From Limanda limanda (Eukaryota; Chordata; Actinopteri; Pleuronectiformes; Pleuronectidae): a DNA stretch of 64,000 bases. The position numbers and the translations under genes are program-made. This document shows, piece by piece, positions 35,883 through 49,484 of this stretch (the first letter of the stretch is position 1; each line of letters opens with the position of its first letter). The notes under the pieces were generated by a model. That model saw nothing but the letters and a program-made list of their open reading frames with translations, did no database searches and was not told the origin of the DNA. The stretch is taken from NCBI RefSeq assembly GCF_963576545.1, contig NC_083651.1, forward strand, positions 7,795,886-7,859,885, given 5' to 3'.

Positions 35883-38800
35883 ATGAACTGGGAAGTCGTC
35901 CTCCTGTGTGTTTGGACGGTCTACATCACATCACTGGTAGTGGGTAAGTGAGATTTGAAGGACGCATCGAAGGACACATTTTCTTCTGCATCACTTCTTT
36001 TAGGAATTTGATTCATGCAGTAGCTTCAAAAGGTGCTCGAGTGGAACAGACAAAGCTTTGTCAGTCGTGTTATTACTCACACATTGAATGACTATGTAAC
36101 ACAGTATTATGATTATTTAGTCTTTGGTCTATTTATCCAATAATAAGAAATAAAACTTACACATATACATGAGTTATTGTTAATAAATAAAATACAAATT
36201 CAAAAGTAGGTCCTTTTTGAAGCCATAATATTTTCAAAAGTGTGTTTTAAATACATATTAATAACAATTTAGTAGCTGTGATAGTAGAAATAAATATTTT
36301 CAGAAACAAGAATAGTTGTTGGTCAGTGACTTCGTCCTTTTTTCCCCATAATGTTTCTTTCTACTTTGGCTGAGTTGGATTTGCATTATTAGAACATTAA
36401 TAATACTAATTCAAAGTTGCACTTAGTTGGGATGGAGCACTTACATCAGTGTGATAACAACTACATAAAATGACGGAAACCATCTTAGTTCAAATTGAAT
36501 TAAGTATGTACTTTTTAATTTGGTCCATTTCCCAGCATGGAGGTTTATGACATATACTGCAGCAGACCACCAGGGGTCGATCAAGCAGTTGGTTTAAATT
36601 ATGGGAGCTGTCGTGTCAGCCATCTTTATGTACAGTATATATTTTATATTTGGAAAAGTAGTTAAGTCAAGTGGTTCGCAAACTCGGAAATCAAAGGCTA
36701 TAAAAAGATAAGGAAATTGGTGCCAACAACTTAACGTATCACTTAAAAGTCAACTTAATGCTAACAACAACAAAAAATGCTAACAACTCAACATAATGCT
36801 AACAACTCTAAAAAATGCTAAAAACTAAGAAACACAAGCTCATCATAGCTTGCATGTATAAAGTAACTAAATATATCAAACTGCTAGCGTGACAAGCATT
36901 TGCAGATATAAAAAAGGTTTTGCACTTTATATGTAACATTTTGATATCCAACAACATTATTATGACTAATACACAATATATGACTAATACACAGTACGTG
37001 GGCAAACGCTTCCTTCTAATCAACCGGGTTTGGAGGAAACGCAGGGAGATGATGAGTGTGCCGACCTCAACAACACCACATGGAGCGGGTACCGGCAGCA
37101 GAGAGTCAAACTGCAGGTCCAGTACATGCTGCTGACCAGGACAAACATGGACTGTGCACAAACGTTCGACCAGGAGTCTCTCACCAGGCAGCCGTCCTAC
37201 TTCAAAGCCTCCCGCCCCACCAAGGTCATCGTCCACGGATACAGGTGAGAGGAGGAGTCTCAAAGGCCCTGAAAACACCTGGACCACATGGACCAGTTCT
37301 AGACCAGGCCTACAACTACTACAGACCGAACTGGAAATTTATCAAATTGTGTACTAGGGATAAAAAAAAAAACACAAAATGTCATAGCACAATCAAGCAA
37401 TTCAAATGAGTTAAATAACCCTTGTTGTTGTGTTTTCACAAATACAATAAAGTTTTAAAGATGAACTGTCCCATTCAGATTTGGTGTGCAGGTTTTATGT
37501 GTCTGTGCCTGAACCTATAAAATGGTAAATTACAACATGACATTTGGCCGGAAGATTTGTCATGACTGCAAGAACAGAGACTTGCATGCAGAAATAAGGG
37601 AAAACTCAAAGTTCAAATCAACAGTCCGAGTTATAATGGGGCCAGAGGTCGAACACAGGAAGGCAGCAGGCAATGCAAAAGCTACAGGTAAATATCACAA
37701 AAATCCCAAAACAAGCGAAGTCTAAAATCTGATCATAGCCACAAAAATTACTGGAACCATCCAGGAAATACCAGGAATTATCCAGGAGTCTGATTCACAA
37801 TCTCAGTCACGCAGCTCAATTCCAGACACATTGAGGCCTCCTACAAGCTCAGATAAGTTCAATTTGAAGAGCAGCTCATCTTGTTGTTTTTAATTCTTGT
37901 TCTCCACCTGTCAACCTCATCATGGACCCACCACCCATGATCCGATCCGCCCCTGCCCTCACAGAGCCATGGGCAGTAAGCCATCCTGGGTGAAGGAGCT
38001 GGCCCGGGCCCTGCTCAGGGCCCAGGACGCCAACGTGCTGGTGGTGGACTGGGTCTACGGCGCCTCCTTCGCCTACAACCTGGTGGTGGAGAACTACAAG
38101 GAAGTGGCGTTGCAGATCTCTGTCCTCATCAACCAGCTGCAGGTGAGACAAAAGCCACAGAGTGGTGAGCTGATATTCTGAATTTATCTTTGATTTCAGA
38201 AGTTTCTCACATGACTTATTTATTTTGAAGCACTCCTCCTTTCCCTGCTGCACCTCATGATAATAATATTGAAATTTAATGTTGACTTCAGTTACAAAAG
38301 CTTTGTTCAATTTATGTTGGAATTCAGGGACTCAAAAGTATTTAATTGTTAATTAATTATTTATTTATGTATAATTTAATAATTTAAGTGAGCATTTAAT
38401 GTTTTTGATGGGCCAAACACCATACATACATATATACAATATAAGTTGTCTGGAAAGTTTTTAGGTTTAATGTTTAAGTAGTTTACAGCTATTTTAGACG
38501 GATACTTTACTACCAGAGAACTGATAATAACAGTGACTGATATTATAAGCCAAAGTGGGCAGTGACCCCAAGACATGAAGAACTTCTAGTGTCCTTGGTC
38601 AATTTTCTGTCACTTTAACATTGTGTTTAAAAATATGTATATTTTTATTTATACAAATTAAATGTGTGTGTCTTTGAAACGTTTTCCAGTGTCCAGGGAA
38701 GTGATGGATCACTGGGGAAAGTTTACAAACTCTGTGTATTCTTCTTTTTGATGGATACAGAGGCAGTAGTGAAGTCAACCTGCAGGTTTCAACCCCTCTT

Positions 38801-41800
38801 CTTCTTGTGCTGCTGACGGAAATTTTCCTTCTGATACAAATTGCTTTTAAATATGATGCTGATCATAAGAGATGCTGCTCAACATCAAGTATAGTTCCAC
38901 AGAAACACTTGAGAGCTTGACTGTCTTGTCTCGTCCAACAGGAACACGGATGCAAGCTGGAGTCCTTCCACTTCATCGGGATCAGTCTCGGGGCCCACGT
39001 CGCTGGTTTTGTGGGGACTCTGTTTGAGGGGAAGATAGGAAGAATCACAGGTGAGTGCGGATCAGTGTTTTTCAGGAGTGATCATCTCTCACAGTTCATG
39101 TATAAAGATCCTGATTTTAAAGTTCTGCTACACTGCTCCGGCTTTGTTTTAATATCGTCATGATTGCTGGTGATTAGGAGAATAAAAGCTGTCGGCTGTT
39201 GTGACACTGCTGCATCGTCTGGAGTCAAAATAAGGAGAGCAACAGTCCAGACTGTGAAGGTCTCCACAGCTCAGAAGTGACTGAGCCTCTCGTCTGTGGC
39301 AGCGTGACCTTGGAAGATTAGTGGCGCTGTTCAGAGGCTCACACTGCTCGTTCCCTTCAGTCAACACAATCCACAGCTCACTGGTTTATGTCGGCTGTTT
39401 AGTGCGGACACTCGTGTGAGTTAAATGTGCAGCTCAGAGGAGCCACAGATGAGGACTGTAATTCGAATTCTGGAATGTTTACAGATTTAATATATTTGGT
39501 TGCAAGAAATGTGTACTCATACCAAAAATACATCTATATTCCTGTATAGATTTCAGGTGGTTTTCAGTTGTGGTCGTTAAAACACTAGTTCAATACTTTT
39601 AAGAACTGCAAAACACCCTGAATCATTTTCTACAGTGATACAAAGTAACAGCAGATGTGAAACACGATACGACTGAATCCAACCAGACACATTTTCTTCT
39701 GTTTTCATTTCCTTTCTCTTGCAGCTGCCATGCAGAAAATCTCTGTTGACTTCACCCCAGTAGTTGTGCGCCATCTACAGATACTGATGCTTTATTACGT
39801 GATCAGCCTGAACATCCGAATCAAAACCGAGACTTGTGACATGAAAATAATGAGAAGCTTCACTTTACATTTAAAATGGCAGATACAACAAATCCCTACT
39901 CAGTGAGGCTACATCTTCTTTCTTCTTCAGCTCAGAGGAATAACGCTTGAGAGCAACTATGAAAGAAGAATGGGTTGTGCATCACTGAACACAATGTGAG
40001 CCTATACTACTAAATACATAAAGATAAAAGATAGTGTAATCAAACTTTTTTGTAATCGATCTTTGAGTTATTTCATATCTCCATCTTGTTGTGATGACAC
40101 TCATGTCAATTTGAAGTTGATCTGATGTAAGCCCTGGTACAAGTACCTCAAAGTAAAAATGTGGAAAATTGCCAAAAAGGCCACTAAATGGAAAAAAGCA
40201 GGCTTCCTGTGTTGTATCAAATTGCACCTCTAGACTTACCTGTCTCGGGGGGCACCTTTGAGCCATTTTGCCACCCCAATTGAAAATTCCTCCAGAATAT
40301 GTAAATTTTCACCATTTTCTAATTTTGGTAAGAATTCGAGCATGTTAAAGCCCTCAAAAGGCCAATTCATTTGCCTGAAAAAAAATAAAATTATAATCCT
40401 TACAATTTCAATTGACTGACTGTCAGTGCTTGTCAGTGCTCGGGCCCTAAATAAACCTGGATATGTTTATGTCATTAAAGACACAAACTCTATACCAGAA
40501 AGTTGCATTTGAAATAAAAACTGAGCTTCACAAGAGATTCTGAACTACCGACAGCACTGAAGAATGATATTGTTACATAAATGATCATTTCTCATGCAGG
40601 CTGTGAATTTCATGTATTCAATCCTTTAATTTCCTCCTTTCAAGCCGAGTTTTCCCTCCCTGTTGTCCAGGCCTGGATCCTGCTGGACCCATGTTTAAAG
40701 GAGCTGACACCTTTGATCGGTTGGACCCGTCTGATGCTCTGTTTGTTGATGCCATCCACACAGACTCTGACTGTGAGGAAACAACTTTATCTTTCTTTTC
40801 AAGCTGATAGAGCCCAGTGCTGCACAATGCATAACGTTGTTGTCTGACATTTTACCTCTTTATAGCATTAGATCACATGACAAAATGAAATGATGAGGTT
40901 TTCCTCTGCATCAGATTTTGGCATCTCCATCCCTGTGGGTCATGTGGACTTCTTCCTGAACGGAGGGATGGATCAGACAGGATGTGCCCGCTCCAGGTTC
41001 GCCTCAAGTACGTTCCACATGCTGTAGCAACAGCAGCTATGCTTCTTCAGACCCCTTCTAATCAACTTGTTACTATTAAAATATCAATTCTAACTATATA
41101 GATGTATCTATAATTCCGGAAACATCTGGCTCCCTTAGTGTCTGTGTGTGTTGTCAGTTCTCATCTACTCTCCAGTGTACGGTTATGTGATCTGTGACCA
41201 TATGAGGGCGCTGCACGTCTACATGAGTGCGTTGAATGGCTCCTGCCCTCTGAGGGGGATCCCCTGCTCCAACTATGAGGACTTCCTGAATGGACAGTGT
41301 GTGGACTGTGATGTCTTCAAGGGGACGTGTCCATCTATAGGTAATAATGCACCAAAATTCTACTTTAATGAACTGTTCCACACATACTCACTATAAGTTA
41401 TGATATATTTATGTGACATTGAACTTTTATTATTAGTCACTGAAGCTGCCCCTCTTTAGACAAATCTATGGAGGACAAATCCCAAAAATGTGGGGACCTT
41501 TATGCAGGATTTTCCAATCCAAGAATTTTATTCATCTCAAGGTACAAAGTTGTTATTTCAGGAAATGAGGACAAACCGTATTTTTCTTTTATCCTTTTTT
41601 TTCTTGTCATTAATTAAAGTATTGTCTCTGTTTCTCTAGAATTGTACTAAAAATTTAATGTCAATAAATATAAAAAGTATAGTGATTTGAAGCTCTTTTC
41701 CTGAAGGTCAAATAACAGACATGTTTTACACATTATTCTAACAAAAAAAGTACAACGAAGGAGATAAATGTTTAACATCTTCCATAGATTCATTTTAATC

Positions 41801-44720
41801 ATATTGTAAATGTTTATGACTGCATTTAAATAGTCAAATCTATTTTTCTTGATTCGAAAAAACAAAATAAGAAACGTATTTTCTTCTCAGCAGCAGTGAC
41901 GGTAGCTGTAGCTGCACTGTAGCATCAGTGTGATATAACTTATTTCTTTTTAACAGATGGATATTGACTCCATACAATCTATAACTGTTTCCACCATTAC
42001 AACCAGACATGAAACTCTCTGAAACACCACACGAGCAGTGGAAGTAATTGATGTTTTCCTTCAGGATGTAGAGAAACAGATGGGGTGAGGAAACACCAGC
42101 ACATAAAGGAATAGAGGTTAAAACTGCGTATCGTGTTTCAGTCTAAGTGTCACCGGTCGATATAACTGCACTCGCGCTGCAGCTCTGCTCTCGTCACACA
42201 GCAGCTACTGGCAGCTTCTTATCATCTCAGGCCCTGATACGCCAACACACACTGATACTGTGACGTACACGGAGCCCTTTCTTATATGTGACATACAAGT
42301 GTGACCCTCATTCACATTATATGTGTGTGTGTCTGTGTGTTTTAGGTTTATCAGAAAACAGTGGGATAGCCATATCTCCAATCCCCAAAGAGCAGAAGCT
42401 GTTCCTTCTCACGACCTCTTCGCCACCTTTCTGCAGTGAGTGTGTGTGTGTGTGTGAGAGATAATAGTTGTGGATTTATTACTCTGAGAACAGGGTGGCT
42501 TGCTTCAAGCATTTCAATAGACTTTAGGGCCCCAAGGCAAAATTGGCTCTTTACCAACAGTCAAGAAGAAGAGTTTTTATGTTTGTTGTCATTTCGACAG
42601 CTGGAAATGTAAGAAGGTAAAGAATGTGTGTTGTTGTTCCTGTGCTCAGCTCATCACATCCTGCTGGAGCTGGAAGTTTCTCGACTGGATAAAAGCGCTG
42701 AGGTGGAAGTGACTCTGAGGACTGGGAACCTGGGAACAGAGCGGAGGCTCAGGTTGTACGTACCACACCTCTGATTCCACTTTTTCAAGTTCTACAGGCC
42801 AGAATAATAACTTATAATATAATAATCATAGCAACTGATTGGTAGAGTTTTTCTTAAGGTAGCCAATCCTGCCAGATTACACATATCAATGCAATTTCTT
42901 TGTACTTTGAAATTTAGATTTCTGTTTAAAATCAACATTTTATAGCTGGAACCATTTTTCAATCAGTTAAAGAACCTCACATAATAATCTGAAGTCATTC
43001 TTAAAACAAAAGTGCCAAATGCTTTGCTCAAGCAAAAACAAAAAAAAGCATATGAAAGTAATTGTGATTTACAGCCATGCAAAATGATCCTCTTGCACAA
43101 AAAGTCTGCATGTTTGACCCTCTGCTGTCGTACATGCTGTTGACAAGGAGAGAGGACGAGTTGAGATCCTGTTTCCAGACTTTTACAAGAAATATAAACA
43201 AATACGGATGTTTACTGAGTTACTCTGAGATTTAATTAAAGATGGTGACTTTAAGTTGACTTGATGGAAATCAACACAAACAGCCACAAATCTGATGCAT
43301 AAACTCGCTTTGTAAGCAAATGATGCAAAAAAAAATCGTCATTATAATGTAAACTCTAATCTCTCAGCAACAATTTCAGTGTGACAGGCAGCGTTCTCAG
43401 AGACTGTCTTTGTTCAGCACAGACTCTGACAGACGCTTCTCATCCCGCAGCTCCAACTGTAATCATATTTCTTTACAGAAGAGGCGAGTGTGCAGCTTCT
43501 ATTTTCAGACGCGAGGTACTGTATTTCTACTGTAAAGAGCCGGCCAGGTGCAAGATGCTGAGCCAGAAACGCTGAGAGAGGAGAAGTGTCTGTGCACAGG
43601 TTCAATCTAGTTCATGAAAACATTTTTTCACCTGCTTTTCATTTACTTTACCGGCGGAAGAAATAAATCTATTTCTAGCGCCGACTTTTTTTGTGTGCAA
43701 TATTAGATTTAATCAAATCGAGCAAACACGTTGAAGAAGACACAACAACACTAATGGAGTCAGTCTGTTGTATTCACTTTAATTGGCAATAACCGGAAGC
43801 AAAGCTATAAGTTTTAGATTCTTAAAAAGAATATGACACTGGCCCCACAATAACAATAATGTTGGAGGCCCCCTGTTAGTGCAGATCAGCCCTTGGAAAC
43901 TGCCACTGGTGATGAATATGACATTATTCCAATGTTCTGTTTCAGTCAGACGTCTACGACAGTGTACCGGACGGTGATGGCTCATCCCGTGGCTCTGTGT
44001 GAGATCTACTCCATCCAGCTGAGGAACACCGGCTCTCGGTTCTACAGGCAGGGAGACATCCACTTCAAGTCTGTCTGTCTGTCCGGGTTCCCCTCTGTCA
44101 GGTATACAGGACCAGACATGTATAGTTTAACTGTGCAAGATTTCACACTTCCTCCTCCTTGCATGGGCGAGTTGATCCTTCTGCAAAGTTACTCAGACAG
44201 CGTCCAGGCCTGTTTCTCTCAAGCCGCAATTGGTTGGTCGAGCCAGGATCACTTCTGCACAGACTCTCGCTCCAAATTACGTCAAAAGCACAAGATGGCA
44301 GTTGTTACATCCGGGATATTTGAACAGTTTATGGTTCATATGTACTGAGACGTCTAGCACATAACTGTCCGGGCATCCCTTAAGTCCTCGTGCCTTAAAC
44401 ATCCCTGATTTGATTCTAGCCAGGGTCTATGTTGCATGTCATTCTCTCTATTTGCCTTTTAAGAAAAATAATCATCTTAAAAATACAGTTATAAAGAAAA
44501 ATCGTGACAAAATAGAGACCCCACCTGAACCACTTTGGTCTTGTACAGTTTTGTCCAAAGTTTGTGTTAACCTATGTTTAATAGCTACTTTCCGCTCAAA
44601 GTTTAACATTAACATTACATGTGTCTGTGTTTCAGACGAGAAGATCCGTTGTGCATGAACAACGTCAACGTCAGACGAGGACTTCCTTGGTCTCATGACT
44701 TTGTGCAGGTTTGTGACTGA
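35883..44720 (+). CDS. pla1a: Phosphatidylserine-specific phospholipase A1
   Basis: Eleven exons: 35883-35943, 37049-37244, 37965-38142, 38942-39050, 40671-40772, 40915-41007, 41158-41340, 42346-42435, 42650-42755, 43946-44101 and 44636-44720. They total 452 aa, and the human protein has 456 aa in the same number of exons. It is a secreted pancreatic-lipase-family enzyme that removes the sn-1 acyl chain from phosphatidylserine to give lysophosphatidylserine. An N-terminal hydrophobic signal peptide ([17 protein letters not shown]) is present. The catalytic triad is Ser160 in GISLG, Asp184 in LDPAGP and His261 in CDHMRA. Other PLA1A landmarks are [24 protein letters not shown] and [15 protein letters not shown], followed by a short PLAT-like C-terminal region. 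Uncertain points are the exon 2 acceptor (37049 chosen because it keeps phase) and the exon 9 donor (42755 or 42752). Poly(A) signals AATAAA are at 45200 and 45222. Confidence 0.93.
40030..40300. repeat. Probable dispersed repeat in pla1a intron 4
   Basis: The motifs AAAATTGCCAAAAAGGCCAC and CAGGCTTCCTGTGTTG resemble a non-coding repeat that I associate with many fish genomes. No second copy is visible in this window, so the assignment rests on recognition only. Confidence 0.3.
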
Positions 44721-45340
44721 CGGAAGAGAGAAATCTGCTGAATAAGACAGTGGAAAAAATATATATAATAATGAATATGTGCTGAAGTCAGCCATCGGGG
44801 CCAACATGACCTCTAATGCACCATCTTATCTAAAATTATATGTAAATCTCTGTGGAACCACACTGAGAACCACACGCTGTTCTGGATTTACTCTACTACA
44901 CACTCAAAATGCAAATTAGTCCCACTGTTGTTCGCCTCCTCCACTGATTTCACATTGAGAGAAATAAGTGATTTGAATCCTTATTTCTGATTCTGTTTGT
45001 TGTTATTTAAACTTTGCCTCTTAGTTCCTTCCTTTCGCCTGAGGTGTTCTTTGTTCCTGTTGTCTGGTTTTGTTCCCAACATCTGTCTTACTTATGAACT
45101 CCAGGCGACAAGACTCTGTTGTATTTAGGGATTCTGGCAATAAATGGTGATTGCTCTTTAGGGTTTTCCCATGTTGATATTTGAATGTTTATTTACCAAA
45201 ATAAAACTGTAAAAAACTGTCAATAAAAGCATCTTCATGATAGTTTACTGTAATCAACGATTGGGGAAGTGTTTAGCTACCGTTACATAAATCCATAAAA
45301 ATAACAACAAGCTTTCGGCTCTGATGGCAATGTGACACCA
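44721..45340. other. pla1a 3' region
   Basis: Two AATAAA hexamers at 45200 and 45222 are the likely poly(A) signals of pla1a. No coding sequence is seen after the stop codon. Confidence 0.45.
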
Positions 45341-45346
45341 AACACA

Positions 45347-45515
45347 GGGCGGCTGAGGCTCAGGAGGTAGGGACCAGAATAATGAAGGTTCGATCCCCAG
45401 CTCCTCTAAATTCCAATGTGCCCTCAAGAAACTGAACCCTGAATTGTTCCAAATTGTTCCAAATTGTGTAAATGGGTAAATATTGCTTGTAATATAAAGC
45501 GCTTTGAGTGGTCAA
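45347..45515 (+). repeat. SINE-like dispersed repeat
   Basis: The segment begins GGGCGGCTGAGGCTCAGGAG, contains GTTCGATCCCCAGCTCCTC (a tRNA-type B-box GGTTCGATCCC) and CTGAACCCTGAATTG, and ends TAAAGCGCTTTGAGTGGTC. A second copy lies at 51940-52140. The order A-like region, B box, then a TTTGAGTGG tail is characteristic of a very common fish short interspersed repeat. Confidence 0.65.
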
Positions 45516-48500
45516 TACTTGTGTTGTGACTTTTTTGAGTATTGCATTCATATTTTGATTTTAATTATATCATCTAATATTCAAATCACAGAAAATCCGA
45601 TACACCTTCACTGCACACAAACATCTTTATGGAGAAATCTTGGCCCCATGAGAAAAACCTTTTACAAACACTGACTGCGTCCTTTTAGTCCCATCTCTCT
45701 ATTTGGGAAGATAACAACAGACAATTCACCTTGTGAATCTGTGTATAAATTCTCAATTAATTACAAAATATAAAATAAAAAATATATCGCCAGAGGAGAA
45801 GTGAGAGGTGGTCGTACATCATTTGTTAAAAAGCATTAATTTCTGCTACTGAACCAAGAGTCATGGTGCATTCAGGTAAATAACAACAACACATGAAAGT
45901 AACTGAGAAAATCTACGTCCTGAACTTAATATTTTCCAGATCATAAGAGAATGATTTGATGGAGATTTTCCTCTTTCATACACTTATACATCAAATCAGT
46001 TTATACTAAATAAATCTAAATTCGTCATATCTAGAAAATGTCGTAAAATTGTTAACCAACTTAAAAGAATAGTTAAATTAGCCAAAACGAATAAATAACG
46101 TTTTTTAATTAAACTTGATAATTGTGTTGATTTATCTTTGTGTCACCACTTCAAGTAATTTTTTAAGTTGGTCCAACAGTTTTCTTATTCTAGTGAACTT
46201 AAACCTGTGCAGTTAAATTCATTCTCTAAATACAAGTGAATTTCTGTGAATTAAACAACAAAAGTCCCCAACTCAGGTGAAGTCAAGTCTAAATCAAACA
46301 ATCGGAGATCCAACATCGAATATTAATGAGATGGAAAAAACATAAAATCAGATTTTAAAACATTACAATAACTTTTCAGGCATTTTATGTGCTGGTGATT
46401 GACAAAGTGAAGGCTTGTCTCTCCTTCCTGTCTCAGTGACAGTTACAGATGAAGGTGTTCTTGTGATTTACATTTGGGTTTAACTTATTGTTAAAAGTTA
46501 ATTATTATAAATATTTTAATGTTGGATACAGAATCTCTTCCTGTTCAACGTTCTGTCTCTTTGAACATTTAATCAACTCGCTCAGGTTTTAAATTGTACA
46601 TTGTAAAAATTACATGTTCATTTAAAACAGCCAACAGCTTTTAAAGCACATTTCAGAGCCTCATTTATGCCTAAAAGTTGCTTCAAAGCCATCATGACAA
46701 GACTTTTAGGCAAACTGATTATAAAGTTAATGGGTGATACATATATGCTCCAAATATTGATTGTTGCAAAATATAAATTTTGCATTTTGGCATCGGGGAG
46801 AGGGAGGAGCACCTGTTTACCATACTCAGGACTGAAGATGTGAACTGAGCGTGAGGAGGAGGAGACGATAAGTGACATGTGACACATTCATTCGACTGCA
46901 CTGCAACATATATCCGTGTTTCCAGGAGAGACTGTTCTCACAGCTTGGGAGTGTCGGTGGGAGCCAGCGGCGCTCTGCCTCTCAGAAACCGAGGCGGTAG
47001 ATCCCGGTCGCTATCACCTCCTGGAAGAAATTCAGATCTTTAGTAAAAATCCTCTTCTACACGTAAAAATCAAGCCTAAATTTAAACTCAATCATATTAC
47101 GATCCAAAGTAAAGTACTCATAATGAAGAATGATATATAACAATACACTATTTACATACATTTCTCGTCTTCTAATTGTCATCGCTTCTGTCCAGCACCA
47201 TATCAAGTTTAGGTGTGTGTGATTTTGTAAACTTTCTGAATGGGTGTTTGTCATGACATCATTTTACTGAGCTTGTTGAAAACCTACAAGAAATTAGAAC
47301 CAAAATATCAACTATGATCTCACTGTATCTACATAACAAGCCCAGTTTAAAGGTTCAGTGTGTTCAGTTGTCATAACAACTCAAAAGATGTTTAGTTTGT
47401 CCAGTCTGGGCTACTGTAACATGGCAGCCTTCACATCTCCTGATGTGAATATAAAGTATTTCATTATGATGGGCTCCATTGGGTAAAGATAACAACAATT
47501 CTTACAATATAGATGAAACACAGTAGTGAAAACATTCATAGGATTATGTTATATTCAATTGCTGCCAATAGATCATTTTCACCTCAATCTTACACACTGG
47601 ACCTTGAGGAACGGATGTCAAAAACACATAGCTGCATACATTTCACACTATTTCAATATTTTCTGCTGAACATTTGTTGCTGCTCAAACCGAAATGAAGG
47701 GACTATCAAATAGTATCCAAGGGTTCAAAGTTGTGGATTCACGTTTTGCAGATTGGAGAAAATTGAGTTGCCACGAGGTCTGAGTTTTGAGCCTCCTCTG
47801 TCTGAGCCGAAGTTGTGTTTCTTCGCTCTGTGATAGATTTGATCTACGGCCTCACAGCCGCCCTGCAACCTGAGCCGGACATTAAACCAACTATCTGGAT
47901 ATGAAATATGATGCTCCACCTGTGACTGGAGGGCTGGTAGAATGACAGGTGGGGTTGAGGCGGGGTGATGAACACATAAGCAGACAGATAGCCAAGTGGT
48001 TAGCACACTGGATTAAAAGCGCGGCATTGAACTTTTTGGACATCCCCTGAATTCCCAGGCTCTAATCCTCGTCAGATGAGGACACAGCTGATGCCGCTGC
48101 TTCCCCCCCCCCTCAGTCGGATGTCTGAAAGCAACATGAAGCCGCTCTGCACTCATTTGCTGTAAAACTGTTTTTACTGAGCAGATCTCTTCTTTCTGAG
48201 AGGACACTTTGAGCTCTCCTACTGCACCAACCAAGACTGGCAGCTTGAAAAGGGACTGAATTAGAGCAAACAAAGATTTTAATCCTAAAATATTGTTTGG
48301 AAAATATAATAATAATCTAGATGTTCCCAAAGCAGAGGAGCCCAACAGGAAATAATTCCCAACAACATTTCATTTCAATCTACAGCAAGAAATTGTTTGG
48401 TATAGATCCTTAAAAACCAGCAAAATCAAAACACAGGCTAATCATTTACATTTGAAAGTTAATTTGTTTTGACTCTCAAATGCTTAAAAGACAGAGGAGC

Positions 48501-49484
48501 CATAGCATCAGATGCACAAAACACAATGACTATATAGATATATCACAGCAAAGATTTCTTCTCTTATGACAGAGAATAGAGCAGCACAACAAATCAGGAG
48601 CACACATTCATAATATCATGTCAAACTGATTGAATTATAAATTGGCAATCTAATAAAATCCTAATAGTTTACTGTATAATTTGATGATTAGAGATCTGAT
48701 CAAATCACATCATCATCAGCGCTGTACACCTTCAAATTTACATTTTATAAAAAATAAATTGTAAATTTGTTGATGATGTGATATATTTCAAAGTTCCAGA
48801 ACAAGCTAATAACTAAACCTTTCTAATAAACCATTATTTTTTTACTGTTTACAAGGTCAAGAATGAGCATTAAAACCTTGATTTGACTGTTGTGTGTGTC
48901 ATTGTGTTCACATTTAACCCAGAGGTGCAAGACTGCTTGAAAATTTAAATTAAAAAAATAGTCCATAGTTGCTGTACCTTAACAGTTAAAAAATCCTGCA
49001 TTTAAAATCATACTTGAGTTAGAGTAAATAAATATTATTGTACACAAATTATAGTATAATGTGCAAAATATAGATATTTTAATTGATACTTGCCATTAAC
49101 AAGTAGTATTTTAATGTTTTAGATGGTTGAGGTGGATTCCATGAACTATTATATCTTAATGCTTAATTAATTAATAATTTAAAATGTTTTTATGGAGATT
49201 ATACTTTCGGCATGTAATGTTTAAGTCTGCAAAGTAAGTGGTAGCTACAGCTGTCAAATAGATATAACGGAGTAACAATAATGTATTGTGAATAAATATA
49301 TGCCCCCATATCTACCATTAAATTGATATTGCCCTATGTGTCACGACAAAGCCAGGGTTAGTAAAAACTGTGCACCTCAAGCCATGCACACACACGCCCC
49401 CTCCACACCACTCTCCGCCCAGGTGAGGTACTTACATGTAGCTTAAGTGGTGACCCAGTGTGTTAGCTCCAGCACCCTGCCCCT
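45516..49484. other. Spacer between convergent pla1a and popdc2
   Basis: About 4 kb, mostly AT-rich, without recognisable exons. It contains a tRNA-like fragment near 47985 and a (TAA)-rich stretch near 49140-49180. The end nearest popdc2 holds its 3' untranslated region on the minus strand. Confidence 0.4.
47985..48100 (+). repeat. tRNA-like, possibly SINE-derived fragment
   Basis: GATAGCCAAGTGGTTAGCAC matches a pol III A-box (TRGCNNAGYNGG), and GGCTCTAATCCTCG about 55 bp later is a weak B-box. I could not fold a complete cloverleaf, so it is more likely a tRNA-derived repeat than a working tRNA gene. Confidence 0.3.

Noticed and set aside
47985..48100. tRNA gene
   Set aside because: An A-box is present but no complete cloverleaf or good B-box can be drawn, so it is kept only as a tRNA-like repeat fragment.
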